64,000 bases of DNA from Aquimarina sp. AU474 (GCF_900312815.1 NZ_OMPE01000009.1:372001-436000); one strand, 5' to 3'. Positions 25,023-34,325 are shown, counted from the stretch's first letter. Numbers and translations: made by a program. The notes: generated from the sequence alone by a model not told the origin.

Positions 25023-25457
25023 CTATCTATTCATATTTTTAATTTCCTCAGCAAAAGTATCGTTATCTGCTCCTTGATCTACTAGGATTAATGCTTTATC
25101 AACAACATATTTTGCGTTTTCTGAGCTAAAACCTAAACCTATACTCAGTTTTTCTAGTAATACTACTTGATCATCTCCTTTAATATGATCTGCATATACC
25201 ATTCTTGATAAATCATATAAACGCTCTAATCTTCTATCATAACTAGTTGGAGGATTAATAGGATGTGTACCATAATCCTTCAAAATTTCTTTATAATCAT
25301 TTTCAGAGATATCTAGGTTACGAGCTAATCTATCCAAAAAGGCTTTTTCTTCGTCTGTAATTATCCCATCACTCATAGCTACTCTCACGATTGCTGCGAA
25401 ATGGTCCTGATTTCGTTTCTGGAAACCACTATCAAATAAATCAGATATTGACATCAT
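25023..25457 (-). CDS. TerB-like protein
   Basis: The 144-residue all-helical soluble protein has the TerB/DjlA-type acidic motif MSDGIITDEEKAFLDRLA (about 28-45), repeated in weaker form later in the chain. TerB-like domains bind divalent metal and were named for tellurite resistance, but most Bacteroidota members stand alone with unknown role. A perfect -7 box (TATATTTG, minus strand, 25480-25487) lies 23 nt upstream of the start, so it has its own promoter. Confidence 0.82.
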   Translation of the reverse strand: MMSISDLFDSGFQKRNQDHFAAIVRVAMSDGIITDEEKAFLDRLARNLDISENDYKEILKDYGTHPINPPTSYDRRLERLYDLSRMVYADHIKGDDQVVLLEKLSIGLGFSSENAKYVVDKALILVDQGADNDTFAEEIKNMNR

Positions 25458-25776
25458 GTACTTTTTCTTTAATTTGCCGCAAATATAACTAAACTCTTGT
25501 CCTTTTAAAATATATCATTCTCCTTTTTTTATTCTCCAGTAAATCATACGATTTTACATCTGTGTTTTTACCTTAATATAGCTATATCTTGTTCACTAAT
25601 AACAAGGTACTCTCAATCTCATATTATCCAGTTACCGCAATCATCTATATTGTTTTGAACAGGTATTTTCTAGGTATAATAGCTATAGAAACTTTGAAAT
25701 GATGTATTATTTTAAATTTAATCAAATTACTGGTAGGGATAAGTAGCCTTTGCGCGTTATATATAAAAAGCATGTT

Positions 25777-25875
25777 ATGAAATTTACAAAGAGATTTTTT
25801 AAACTACATATACGATACATTATCAATTTTATAAAAGAACTTCCTGCATCATCGTCTAGTGCAATACATAGGTAG
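25777..25875 (+). CDS. Possible 32-residue small protein
   Basis: ATG at 25777 opens a 32-codon frame ending in TAG. The product is basic and hydrophobic at its N-terminus (starting MKFTKRFFKLHIRYIINFI), which could form a membrane-associated amphipathic helix. An A-rich stretch with AAAAAG precedes the start. The terminator at 25907-25938 lies 31 nt downstream and is oriented to serve it. There is no family recognition; the locus may instead be a noncoding RNA. Confidence 0.3.
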   Translation: MKFTKRFFKLHIRYIINFIKELPASSSSAIHR

Positions 25876-25906
25876 GTATATAATAGAATTAGTTAATTGC
25901 AGGAGT

Positions 25907-25938
25907 AAAGCAAGGTGAATATTCACCTTGCTTTTTTT
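25907..25938 (+). terminator. Strong orphan terminator on the plus strand
   Basis: A perfect 28-bp palindrome (arms AAAGCAAGGTGAAT and complement, 25907-25934) is followed on the plus strand by an uninterrupted T-tract; on the minus strand only TTTAC follows. It therefore mainly ends plus-strand transcription, although the lipoprotein gene on the minus strand also ends 20 nt away. Confidence 0.8.
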
Positions 25939-25957
25939 TAGTAATTCTTTCTTTTTA

Positions 25958-26413
25958 TTAAATTTCATCGCAGGGTATGGTATTGATCATCGCTAATGGT
26001 ACTTGCTGTTTTCCTAAAGCAGGAATAACAATAGTATTCAGCCCATATGTAAAATCTAACGAAATATCTCCATTACATCTTTTTTTATTACTATCTGCAT
26101 CCCACTCTATACTTACATAATAAATAACTGCTCCAACATTACCCAGTGGCTCTATAAGAAGCTCCGGATTTTTGGGTATTTCAATTTTTGAAGTAAAAGG
26201 AATTGAATTAGATGCTTCTACTTGTCGTGCTATTAAAGTTGCAGGAACATCGGCAAACCTATTATCTATGCCATAAATCTCTATTGTAAATTCTGGATTG
26301 ATAATCTCTAACGCTTCTGTAGCTGTAAATTCTAATAATATAGCACTAGTATCATCATCATTACTACAGGACCACAAACAAAAAATAGTTAACACAAAAA
26401 ATACAGGTTTCAT
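25958..26413 (-). CDS. Hypothetical lipoprotein
   Basis: The 151-residue protein starts at ATG 26413 with a short lipoprotein signal ending in LWSC, followed by SNDDD; acidic residues after the Cys fit the Bacteroidota surface-export signal. The mature part is probably beta-rich with two later Cys (KRCNG, IPCDE). I do not recognise a family. An upstream inverted repeat GCACAA/TTGTGC (26441-26464) may be an operator. Confidence 0.72.
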   Translation of the reverse strand: MKPVFFVLTIFCLWSCSNDDDTSAILLEFTATEALEIINPEFTIEIYGIDNRFADVPATLIARQVEASNSIPFTSKIEIPKNPELLIEPLGNVGAVIYYVSIEWDADSNKKRCNGDISLDFTYGLNTIVIPALGKQQVPLAMINTIPCDEI

Positions 26414-26440
26414 AATATCAATGTTTATTTTAAAGAAGAT

Positions 26441-26464
26441 GCACAATTATAATATTGGTTGTGC
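26441..26464. repeat. Inverted repeat upstream of the lipoprotein gene
   Basis: GCACAA and TTGTGC are separated by 12 bp of AT-rich DNA, 28 nt upstream of the start codon. A TATAATTG box (one mismatch to -7) lies between the arms on the minus strand, so a bound factor would cover the promoter. Confidence 0.3.
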
Positions 26465-26613
26465 GGTGATATGTTATTTAATCATTATCCCATATCCTTT
26501 TTATTTATGTCATACTACAGCGTTATATACTTTATAATTATGATAGTTTTAACCAACACCTTTTTTGCCGATTATATCCTTATCCCTATTTTGTGCTTCA
26601 GTAAATAACACCT

Positions 26614-27756
26614 ATGCAACATCAAAAACATCTATTCGATCTCCCCAAAAATTCTACTTACCTTAATTGTGCATACATGTCGCCACAACTGAAATCGGTG
26701 ACCGAAATTGGTTTAAAAAGTGTTTCTAGAAAAGCAAGGCCTAATGAAATTCTTCCTGAAGATTTTTTTGCAGAAAGAGAAATTTTAAAGCAGCGATTTG
26801 CAACCTTGATAAGTGCGCCTGATCATCACAATACTGCCATCATACCATCTGTATCGTATGGCATAGCAAATGCCGCTCGTAATACTCCAATCAAAAAAGG
26901 AGATGAGATTCTTTTGGTCGATGAACAATTTCCTAGTAATGTATATATATGGCAAGAAGTAGCTCAACAAAAAGGAGCCTCTATAAAAATCATCAAACCC
27001 CTTACAAATTTTGAACAACGAGGTAAGCAATGGAATGAAAATATTTTAAATGCCATCTCCGAAAAAACTGCCGTCGTGGCCATGGCTCATGTACATTGGG
27101 CAGATGGCAGCTTATTTGATTTAAAAGCGATACGACAAAAAACAAAAAATAATAATGCCTTTTTGATTATTGATGGCACACAGAGTATTGGAGCATTCCC
27201 TTTTTCTATACAAGATATTCAACCTGATGCATTAGTATGTGGTGGATACAAATGGATGTTAGGCCCATATGCTATAGGAATGGCGTATTACAGTGATGTA
27301 TTTAACAATGGTACACCTATAGAACATAATTGGATGAATCGGCACAACAGCGAGGATTTTAATAATCTCACGCAATATGAAGATCGCTACCAACCAAAAG
27401 CTGCACGATATTCTGTAGGTGAATCCAGTAATTTTGTGTTAACACCTATGCTTATTCGATCTATCGAGCAATTAATAGAATGGACACCCGTTGGCATACA
27501 AGAATATTGTCAAAAAATAACGCAAAACACTGTAAATCAACTTCGTTCACTAGGGTGTTTAATTGAAGATGATGCCCATAGAGCACATCATCTTTTGGGA
27601 ATCTATTTGCCAGATCAGATTAACCTTGAACAGTTAAAAACAAGATTGAAAGAAAAAAACATAACTGTTTCTTTTCGCGGAAATGCCATACGAGTCTCTC
27701 CTCATCTATATAATATTGAAGAAGATTTCGATTTGTTTTTAGAGCAATTTAAGTAG
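26614..27756 (+). CDS. Class V PLP-dependent aminotransferase (cysteine-desulfurase-like)
   Basis: The 380-residue cytosolic enzyme has the class V fold. It opens with STYLNCAYMSP, then AMAHVHWADGSLFD and IIDGTQSIGAFPF with the cofactor Asp, and GGYKWMLGP containing the PLP-binding Lys (about 212). There is no active-site Cys loop typical of IscS/SufS before the C-terminus. It may be an aminotransferase or kynureninase-like enzyme rather than a desulfurase; the substrate is unknown. It stands alone ahead of the mfd promoter. Confidence 0.82.
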   Translation: MQHQKHLFDLPKNSTYLNCAYMSPQLKSVTEIGLKSVSRKARPNEILPEDFFAEREILKQRFATLISAPDHHNTAIIPSVSYGIANAARNTPIKKGDEILLVDEQFPSNVYIWQEVAQQKGASIKIIKPLTNFEQRGKQWNENILNAISEKTAVVAMAHVHWADGSLFDLKAIRQKTKNNNAFLIIDGTQSIGAFPFSIQDIQPDALVCGGYKWMLGPYAIGMAYYSDVFNNGTPIEHNWMNRHNSEDFNNLTQYEDRYQPKAARYSVGESSNFVLTPMLIRSIEQLIEWTPVGIQEYCQKITQNTVNQLRSLGCLIEDDAHRAHHLLGIYLPDQINLEQLKTRLKEKNITVSFRGNAIRVSPHLYNIEEDFDLFLEQFK

Positions 27757-27771
27757 AAAGTGAAGTTCCTT

Positions 27772-27802
27772 TTGTACGGAATTAAGATAGCACCTATATT
27801 TG
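27772..27802 (+). promoter_or_regulatory. Consensus Bacteroidota promoter of mfd
   Basis: TTG (27772-27774), a 20-nt spacer, and TATATTTG (27795-27802) match the -33/-7 consensus exactly. The predicted start of transcription is about 27808, giving a leader of only about 12 nt before the GTG start codon. Confidence 0.8.
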
Positions 27803-27819
27803 CCAAAAAATCCTGCTAA

Positions 27820-30800
27820 GTGAGTGCAACTTTAATCTCGCAAATTGTCGAAAAGTCTCTGCAACAGCAGAAACTAGAAAAAGCTATTGCCCAATTTCAA
27901 GCAAAAACACATCTTCAAGGTGGTATAGGGTCAGCGTTATCCTTTATTATATCAAATGCATTTAAAAATGTAGAAATACCATTTCTATGTGTTTTTAATG
28001 ATAAAGAAGAAGCTGCATATTACCTAAACGACCTAGAGCAATTACTAGGCGACAAAAATGTACTTTTTTATCCTGGTAGTTATCGACGACCGTATCAAAT
28101 TGAAGAAACCGATAATGCAAATGTATTACTACGGGCAGAAGTACTAAATCGGATTAATTCGAGAAAAAAACCGGCGTTAATTATTACCTACCCAGATGCA
28201 TTGTTTGAGAAAGTAGTTACCCGAAAAGAATTAGAGAAGAATACGCTAAAGATTTCTATTAATGATACGCTCTCTTTGGATTTTGTAAACGAGGTACTAT
28301 TCGAATATCAGTTTCAACGAGTAGATTTTGTAACAGAACCAGGAGAATTTTCGGTTCGTGGTGGGATTGTTGATGTATTTTCATTTAGCAACGACGAACC
28401 TTATCGTATTGAGTTTTTTGGAGATGAAGTAGACAGCATCAGAACCTTTGATGTCGAAACACAACTATCCACCGATCAAATTAAAAAGATCACCATTATC
28501 CCTAATGTCGAAAACAAAGCTCTCCAGGAAACTAGAGAAAGTTTTTTAAATTATATTTCCAAAAAAACAATAGTTTTCACAAAAGATATTGATTTATTAT
28601 CTGCCCGGATTGACAAAAATTTCGAAAAGGCCAAAGAGGCTTTCCTTACACTTTCTGAAGATATTAAACACAGCACTCCCGAAGAGCTTTTTGCCACTTC
28701 GGCACTGATTAAAAAGCAATTATTAGATTTCACCTTAGTAGAAATCAGCAATCGACCTCTTACCAAAGCCGATTATGCTATCAAATTTGACACCAAACCT
28801 CAACCATCGTTTAATAAGCAATTTGATTTGCTTATTCAAAATCTAAACGAAAATCATGAGGAAGGATATAAGAATTATATTTTTTGTGTAAGCGAACAAC
28901 AGGCAAAACGTTTTCATGATATTTTTGACGATGCCGATCTTGATGTAAAACAATATGAAACCATAGTTTTTTCGGCTTTTCAAGGATTCATAGATCACAA
29001 TCAAAAATTGGTTTGTTATACCGATCATCAGATTTTTGAACGTTATCATAAATTCAATCTCAAAAACGGATATGCCAAAAAGCAGGCAATTACGCTCAAA
29101 GAGTTAACCAATCTAGAAGTAGGTGACTACGTTACTCACATAGATCATGGAATAGGCAAATTTGGAGGGTTGCAAAAGATCGACGTTGAGGGTAAAAAAC
29201 AAGAAGCTATCAAGTTGATCTATGGAGAACGTGATGTATTATATCTTAGCATTCATTCTCTTCATAAAATCTCCAAATTTAATGGCAAAGATGGCAAAGC
29301 TCCGCAAATCTATAAGTTAGGGTCAAAAGCTTGGAAAACTTTAAAACAAAAAACCAAAGCTCGTGTAAAACACATCGCTTTTAATCTTATACAATTATAC
29401 GCCAAACGAAAATTACAGAAAGGATTTCAATATGCCCCAGACAGTTATTTGCAGCACGAACTAGAAGCTTCTTTTATCTATGAAGACACTCCAGATCAAA
29501 GTACTGCTACAGAAGCTGTAAAAGCAGATATGGAAAGTGAACGACCCATGGATCGTTTAATTTGTGGAGATGTTGGTTTTGGTAAGACTGAGGTTGCTAT
29601 TCGAGCTGCATTTAAAGCTGTAGATAACGGAAAACAAGTGGCAATACTAGTTCCTACAACGATTCTGGCATTTCAGCATGCAAAAACATTTCGAGAGCGT
29701 CTACAAGATTTTCCGGTAACTGTAGATTACGTCAATCGTTTTAGAACAGCAAAACAAAAAAGAGAAACACTAGAAGATTTAGAAAAAGGAAGAGTTGATA
29801 TTATTATAGGCACCCATCAATTAGTCAATAAAAATGTGAAATTTAAGGATTTAGGGCTACTGGTTATTGATGAAGAGCAAAAATTTGGAGTTTCTGTAAA
29901 AGACAAGCTGAAAACAATAAAAGAAAACGTAGATACATTAACTTTAACTGCTACTCCCATACCAAGAACACTTCAATTTAGCTTAATGGCGGCTAGGGAT
30001 TTATCTACCATTACCACACCACCACCAAATCGTTATCCTATCGAAACAAACGTGATACGATTTAGCGAAGAAACAATACGAGATGCCGTAAGTTATGAGA
30101 TACAGCGTGGTGGACAAGTGTTTTTTATTCATAATAGAATAGAAAATATTAAAGAAGTAGCAGGTATGGTACAGCGATTAGTCCCCGATGCTAAAGTTGG
30201 CGTAGGCCACGGACAAATGGAAGGCAAAAAATTAGAAAGCTTAATGCTTTCATTTATGAATGGAGAATTTGATGTGTTAATATCCACTACTATTGTAGAG
30301 AGTGGCCTAGATGTTCCTAATGCAAATACCATTTTTATTAATAATGCCAATAATTTTGGCCTTTCTGATCTACACCAAATGCGCGGTCGTGTTGGACGAA
30401 GCAATAAAAAAGCATTTTGTTATTTTATCACACCGCCTTACTCTGCAATGACCGAGGATGCTCGAAAACGAATTACTGCTTTAGAACAATTCTCAGAATT
30501 AGGTAGCGGTTTTAATATTGCAATGAAAGATCTAGAAATTAGAGGAGCTGGAGATTTACTTGGCGGTGAACAAAGCGGATTTATTAATGAAATAGGATTT
30601 GACACCTATCAAAAAATCCTAAATGAAGCTATTGAAGAACTAAAAGAAAATGAGTTTGCTGAGCTTTATGAAGATCAATCAAAAGAAAAAACATTCTTAA
30701 AAGACACTCAGATTGACACCGATTTTGAGCTCTTATTCCCAGATGATTATATCAACAACATAACCGAACGTTTGAATTTGTACACCGAACTTAACGCTAT

Positions 30801-31167
30801 CAAAGATGAAACAGAGTTACAAGGGTATGAAAAAAGGCTTACGGATCGTTTTGGAGAGTTACCAAATCCAGCTATTGATTTATTAAATTCGGTTAGAATT
30901 AAATGGATCGCAACAAGTCTAGGAATTGAAAAAATTATTCTAAAACAAAATAAACTTATTGGATATTTCATCAGTGATCAACAGTCTGCTTTTTATCAAA
31001 GTGAAGGCTTTTCGAGTCTACTAAAGTTCGTGCAGCAAAATAGTTCTATTTGCAAAATGAAAGAAAAAAACACCCGAAATGGTTTAAGGTTATTGCTTAC
31101 TTTCGAAAACATTGATTCGATAGACAAAGCACTGCAAGCACTACAACCTATGAAATATTCAAACTAA
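27820..31167 (+). CDS. mfd: Transcription-repair coupling factor
   Basis: The 1115-residue DNA translocase removes stalled RNA polymerase and recruits UvrA. The N-terminal third is UvrB-like (FYPGSYRRPYQIEETDN, then GEFSVRGGIVDVFSF). The RNA-polymerase-interacting domain follows near residue 430 (VGDYVTHIDHGIGKF). The RecG-like helicase core has Walker A GDVGFGKT (about 583) and DEEQ (about 684), with TATPIPRTL and the QMRGRVGRS motif VI. The C-terminal TRCF domain is present. The start is GTG at 27820, supported by the promoter just upstream. Confidence 0.96.
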   Translation: MSATLISQIVEKSLQQQKLEKAIAQFQAKTHLQGGIGSALSFIISNAFKNVEIPFLCVFNDKEEAAYYLNDLEQLLGDKNVLFYPGSYRRPYQIEETDNANVLLRAEVLNRINSRKKPALIITYPDALFEKVVTRKELEKNTLKISINDTLSLDFVNEVLFEYQFQRVDFVTEPGEFSVRGGIVDVFSFSNDEPYRIEFFGDEVDSIRTFDVETQLSTDQIKKITIIPNVENKALQETRESFLNYISKKTIVFTKDIDLLSARIDKNFEKAKEAFLTLSEDIKHSTPEELFATSALIKKQLLDFTLVEISNRPLTKADYAIKFDTKPQPSFNKQFDLLIQNLNENHEEGYKNYIFCVSEQQAKRFHDIFDDADLDVKQYETIVFSAFQGFIDHNQKLVCYTDHQIFERYHKFNLKNGYAKKQAITLKELTNLEVGDYVTHIDHGIGKFGGLQKIDVEGKKQEAIKLIYGERDVLYLSIHSLHKISKFNGKDGKAPQIYKLGSKAWKTLKQKTKARVKHIAFNLIQLYAKRKLQKGFQYAPDSYLQHELEASFIYEDTPDQSTATEAVKADMESERPMDRLICGDVGFGKTEVAIRAAFKAVDNGKQVAILVPTTILAFQHAKTFRERLQDFPVTVDYVNRFRTAKQKRETLEDLEKGRVDIIIGTHQLVNKNVKFKDLGLLVIDEEQKFGVSVKDKLKTIKENVDTLTLTATPIPRTLQFSLMAARDLSTITTPPPNRYPIETNVIRFSEETIRDAVSYEIQRGGQVFFIHNRIENIKEVAGMVQRLVPDAKVGVGHGQMEGKKLESLMLSFMNGEFDVLISTTIVESGLDVPNANTIFINNANNFGLSDLHQMRGRVGRSNKKAFCYFITPPYSAMTEDARKRITALEQFSELGSGFNIAMKDLEIRGAGDLLGGEQSGFINEIGFDTYQKILNEAIEELKENEFAELYEDQSKEKTFLKDTQIDTDFELLFPDDYINNITERLNLYTELNAIKDETELQGYEKRLTDRFGELPNPAIDLLNSVRIKWIATSLGIEKIILKQNKLIGYFISDQQSAFYQSEGFSSLLKFVQQNSSICKMKEKNTRNGLRLLLTFENIDSIDKALQALQPMKYSN

Positions 31168-31416
31168 TGAACTAAAGGCACCTTGATTAAGGTAAGGCAA
31201 GTCATTAATGAGGTTAATGTCATTTTAATATGGAAAAAGATAATTTTTCTATTAAAATCTTAGGAGCACAGCTCGTTTTTTGCTATAATTACACTTCGTC
31301 GATACAAAAACGCATTTCAACGATAGTTTTGTTGTGTTTTACCTTTAAATCTTAATTGATGGTATATATATATTTAATTTCAATCTTATATTATAACAAT
31401 AAGACCAACAGTTATT

Positions 31417-31725
31417 ATGGATAAAAGAGAGGAATTTAGTTTTTTGAAAGGAACTTGGAAACAATTAAACCATAAAGTGAATCAATTAATTGACAATTTA
31501 AATGATAATAAACTTTATGCTATAAATTATTCTAATTTAAAAAGAAGGTTTATTGAAGAAATAGAAAATTATAAAAATAATCCCGAACTAATTGATATAG
31601 AAGAGTTTTCAATGAACTATTCTTTTGGTTACCATGCATTCAACAATATCGATGACTTACTCAGTAAAGAAGCAATGTTTATCGAAGTTAAAAGCTATCT
31701 TAGAACCTTAAAAATAAGAGCTTAA
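31417..31725 (+). CDS. Hypothetical small protein
   Basis: The 102-residue charged protein is predicted to be helical, with no signal peptide or membrane segment. It begins MDKREEFSFLKGTWKQLN and contains an amphipathic helix around LKRRFIEEIENYK. I recognise no family. Codon use is like its neighbours, and it sits alone with 249 bp upstream and 311 bp downstream; no clear promoter was seen. Confidence 0.6.
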   Translation: MDKREEFSFLKGTWKQLNHKVNQLIDNLNDNKLYAINYSNLKRRFIEEIENYKNNPELIDIEEFSMNYSFGYHAFNNIDDLLSKEAMFIEVKSYLRTLKIRA

Positions 31726-32036
31726 AAATACCATAATTTCTAAAAACTACTTATTCATCATTTTAAGTCATTTATATTTTTACTCAAAATAACACTTTTC
31801 GCAAAACATACTTTCCTAAAAAATTATATCACATCCAACGGAATAATTCCTATATTTCAAAATCCAGCAGAATTTTAAAATCCTCAAAATCCTAGAATAC
31901 AAAGGGATTGTCGGGCGAATGTCGGGTTAAATACGAGTCAAAAAATTTGAGAATCTATTTCTGAAAACTAATATTGCTGAAGAATATGAAAACAAGTTCT
32001 AGTGATCATAAGCATCAAACTAAAAACTTACAAATT
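31726..32036. other. Intergenic region with XRE regulator promoter
   Basis: It holds TGTCGGG direct repeats (31909-31915 and 31920-31926) and a candidate promoter, TTG (31947-31949) with a 19-nt spacer and TAATATTG (31969-31976). Nothing else is recognised. Confidence 0.5.
31909..31976 (+). promoter_or_regulatory. TGTCGGG direct repeats and promoter of the XRE regulator
   Basis: Two TGTCGGG copies lie exactly 11 bp apart, one helical turn, about 50-60 nt upstream of the -7-like TAATATTG (one mismatch). The predicted transcription start near 31983 would leave the ATG at 31986 almost leaderless and favours the ATG at 32037. Confidence 0.45.
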
Positions 32037-32879
32037 ATGAAGCAGCCAGAATTAGGTCAAAAAATATCTGAACTCAGAAAATCAAAAGGCCTTACACAAG
32101 AGGAGTTAGTAGAACAATGTAATATTAGTGTTCGGACCATTCAACGTATCGAAGCAGGTGACGTCACGCCAAGGAGTTATACTATCAAAACTATTTTATC
32201 AGCTTTAGATTATGACTTAGAAAGAATCCAGACAGAAGAATCTAGAGTAGCTAAAGAATTTAAGAAATTATTTTTACTCGAAATAGACGACACTAAGGAG
32301 GCTGGATACTTAAACAGACAACTTTCTATTTCCTGGATAAGTGGAATTGTTTATTTCATATTGGGATTTGCCGAATTAGCGGTAGAATACTTTAGATACT
32401 TTATGGATGAGATGATCACAAACAATATTGTTTACATTGTCCTAAAACTAGTAATATTAGCAGCTATAATTTTATTTACTCGCGGGTTTATTCTTACCGG
32501 TAAGATTTTTAAAAATTATCTACTTCGTATTACTTCCTTTATTTTTATCCTTGTAGGTTGTCTTTTCTACGTATATGACATTATTTCTCTGTTCATAGGC
32601 GAGTTAGATTATCAATTTATAATGGGAGCAGAAGCTATCACTTATGGTGTTATTGGAATATTATTTGGAATATCCATATTACGTCTTAAAAATGGCATGG
32701 GACCTTTGGCCACTGTTACAGGTGTATTTGAAATTGTGACCTATAGTTTTATGACAACGGTAATTTTATCTGTAGTTGGTTTTGTTTTACTTACCCCAAC
32801 CATTCTTTTAGAGATTATACTACTCTATAAAATCTCTGAAATGCTTAAAGCAAAGCAACGAGAAATCGAAGAAGCTTAA
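32037..32879 (+). CDS. Membrane-bound XRE-family regulator
   Basis: The 280-residue protein has an N-terminal Cro/CI-type helix-turn-helix (about 4-62: KSKGLTQEELVEQCNISVRT). A short linker is followed by about five transmembrane helices (about 95-275), with no known sensor domain. Such one-component membrane regulators are common in Flavobacteriia. The ATG at 32037 matches the usual MKQPELG start; an in-frame ATG at 31986 would add 17 residues of low complexity. A Zn-protease-like gene follows after 87 nt. Confidence 0.82.
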   Translation: MKQPELGQKISELRKSKGLTQEELVEQCNISVRTIQRIEAGDVTPRSYTIKTILSALDYDLERIQTEESRVAKEFKKLFLLEIDDTKEAGYLNRQLSISWISGIVYFILGFAELAVEYFRYFMDEMITNNIVYIVLKLVILAAIILFTRGFILTGKIFKNYLLRITSFIFILVGCLFYVYDIISLFIGELDYQFIMGAEAITYGVIGILFGISILRLKNGMGPLATVTGVFEIVTYSFMTTVILSVVGFVLLTPTILLEIILLYKISEMLKAKQREIEEA

Positions 32880-32966
32880 TACTCAAACCTTATTTCCACA
32901 TATTTTAAATCATCAAATCTTCTTTGATGGCAGAGAGTCTTACGTTTAATTTAAAAAAATGAAAAA

Positions 32967-33866
32967 ATGAAAAATCTAATATTATTCACAATCCTTTTTA
33001 GTCTAAGTGTATTTAAAACTATAGCGCAAAAAACAGATTACAACATCATTTTTCTCGACGGTTATTTTTCTAAATACGCAAAACTTGCTCAAGAAAATAA
33101 TGATGACCTTAAAAATTTATACCAAAAAGAGGTACAAAATCGAGTATTTCAAAAATTCTTTATGCAAAGTGAATACTCTTCTTTTATATATCTAGATTTG
33201 GCAAGGCCTCACAATGATATTCCTTATCTTAAAAAAACGATAGCCGCTATTAGCACTCATAAAAAAGAAATAGAAAAAACGATATTTAAAACTGTAAAAA
33301 AGTGTAATGCCATATTACCATCTACCACATTAACTATATATATCGCTCCACCAAGTTCTAAATTTAAGACCGTACTCCCTATGATGGATGGTGTTTATGG
33401 ATTTACAGCAGGGAGTCAACAAATTTTAATAAGTATAGATCCTAATAACGAAGGTTGGAAAGAAATGCTCGCGTATGCTGTAGCTCATGAATATCATCAT
33501 GCGTATTGGACCAAAGAAAATTTTGCTAAACTTACAGAATGGACATTACTAGATTATTTGGTTTTTGAAGGAAAAGGAGATTATTTTGCCAAACAGTTGT
33601 ACCCAAAAGTTGATACTCCATGGACTAAAGCCTTAACTGATGAAAAAAAAGACGAGTTATGGAGTCGTGTATTACCAGAGTTACAAAATCAAGATTTCTC
33701 TTTTCAGACCGAAGTTATGTTTGGATCAGATAATTTTCCTTTTTGGGGAGGATACACCCTTGGATATGATATTGTACAAGGATATTTGTCCAAAAACGAA
33801 ACCCTTTCTCCTCTAAAATGGGTGAATTTTTCTTCAAATAAAGTATTAAAAGGAAGTGCTTTTTAA
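32967..33866 (+). CDS. Putative secreted zinc protease, DUF2268-like
   Basis: The 299-residue protein has a signal peptide (about 1-20, ending near TIAQ) and a gluzincin-type HExxH motif in VAHEYHHAYW (about 175) with a downstream LVFEGKGDYFA that can supply the third ligand Glu. The C-terminal GGYTLGYDIVQGYL segment is typical of DUF2268 predicted Zn proteases. Substrate and location (periplasm or outer membrane) are inferred. It is downstream of the membrane XRE regulator and ends at a bidirectional terminator. Confidence 0.78.
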   Translation: MKNLILFTILFSLSVFKTIAQKTDYNIIFLDGYFSKYAKLAQENNDDLKNLYQKEVQNRVFQKFFMQSEYSSFIYLDLARPHNDIPYLKKTIAAISTHKKEIEKTIFKTVKKCNAILPSTTLTIYIAPPSSKFKTVLPMMDGVYGFTAGSQQILISIDPNNEGWKEMLAYAVAHEYHHAYWTKENFAKLTEWTLLDYLVFEGKGDYFAKQLYPKVDTPWTKALTDEKKDELWSRVLPELQNQDFSFQTEVMFGSDNFPFWGGYTLGYDIVQGYLSKNETLSPLKWVNFSSNKVLKGSAF

Positions 33867-33874
33867 TTATCATA

Positions 33875-33904
33875 AAAAGATCGGGTATAAACTCCCGATC
33901 TTTT
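33875..33904. terminator. Bidirectional terminator between the protease gene and the peptide operon
   Basis: AAAAGATCGGG (33875-33885) pairs with CCCGATCTTTT (33894-33904) across an 8-nt loop. T-tracts exist on both strands, so it closes both the plus-strand protease gene and the minus-strand peptide operon. Confidence 0.88.
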
Positions 33905-33936
33905 CAGTTCTTACTTCTCATACTTATAAAAAGGGA

Positions 33937-34137
33937 TTAGATCTCTGTCCAAACTCCATTTACACATACTATTGGCGACTCTGGTCCAAGACATGGTATT
34001 AAAAGAAACCCACCAGCACAACATGTATCGCCAGCACTAGGGCAGATGCCGTATGCTGTAACACCTCCATTAATATTCTTTTTAACTTCATTTTCAAGTA
34101 ATTCTACTCCTTGTAATTCTAAAATTGACCGTAACAT
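33937..34137 (-). CDS. Double-glycine-leader peptide 1 (bacteriocin- or signal-like)
   Basis: The 66-residue precursor has a leader MLRSILELQGVELL... ending in NINGG at residue 25, the cleavage motif recognised by C39-peptidase ABC transporters, and a core of about 41 residues with five Cys including a CC pair. Leaders of this MLxSILxLQGV type are typical of flavobacterial GG-leader peptides. No C39 transporter is in the window, so export would depend on a gene elsewhere. It is the last gene of the minus-strand operon from 35802 and a tandem-duplication partner of the peptide at 34326-34526. Function is unknown. Confidence 0.75.
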   Translation of the reverse strand: MLRSILELQGVELLENEVKKNINGGVTAYGICPSAGDTCCAGGFLLIPCLGPESPIVCVNGVWTEI

Positions 34138-34166
34138 AATTTATGGTTTAAAAATTAATACTTAAA

Positions 34167-34285
34167 CTAAAATGGTCGACATTGACCGTTTATGCATTCT
34201 TCTCCTGGGCGGCAATTATTACACTCGTTGTAATTAGGATCTACAACACATGTTCCGTTAACACATATGTATCCTGTCTACATTA
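34167..34285 (-). pseudogene. Frameshifted remnant of the DUF6973 lipoprotein's Cys-rich C-terminus
   Basis: This segment is almost identical to the 3' end of the intact gene (34558-34680), displaced by about 391 bp. It still encodes YICVNGTC, ECNNCRPGEEC and a TAG stop. A one-base deletion relative to the intact copy (where CRPG is encoded) shifts the frame and places a stop just upstream, and similarity ends soon after. It has no start codon. It is a relic of the tandem duplication that also created the second peptide gene. Confidence 0.82.
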
Positions 34286-34325
34286 AACTGGCCCAAATAA
34301 ACTATTCCTTTTACAATGCAATAAA

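Larger units (their letters stand above)
25458..25957. other. 500-bp intergenic region with a possible short transcript
   Basis: Apart from the TerB promoter (25480-25487), this region has no conventional gene. It ends with a very strong plus-strand terminator (25907-25938) that has no annotated plus-strand gene upstream, only a 32-codon frame at 25777-25875. A small RNA or small-protein gene is the likely explanation. Confidence 0.5.

Noticed and set aside
31168..31416. Search for a terminator or small RNA after mfd
   Set aside because: Only weak short inverted repeats (such as CCTTGATTAAGG) without a T-tract were found.
34141..34325. Space between the two peptides considered as a third peptide gene
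   Set aside because: The only coding-like signal is the frameshifted C-terminal relic of the DUF6973 gene; no start codon or leader is present.
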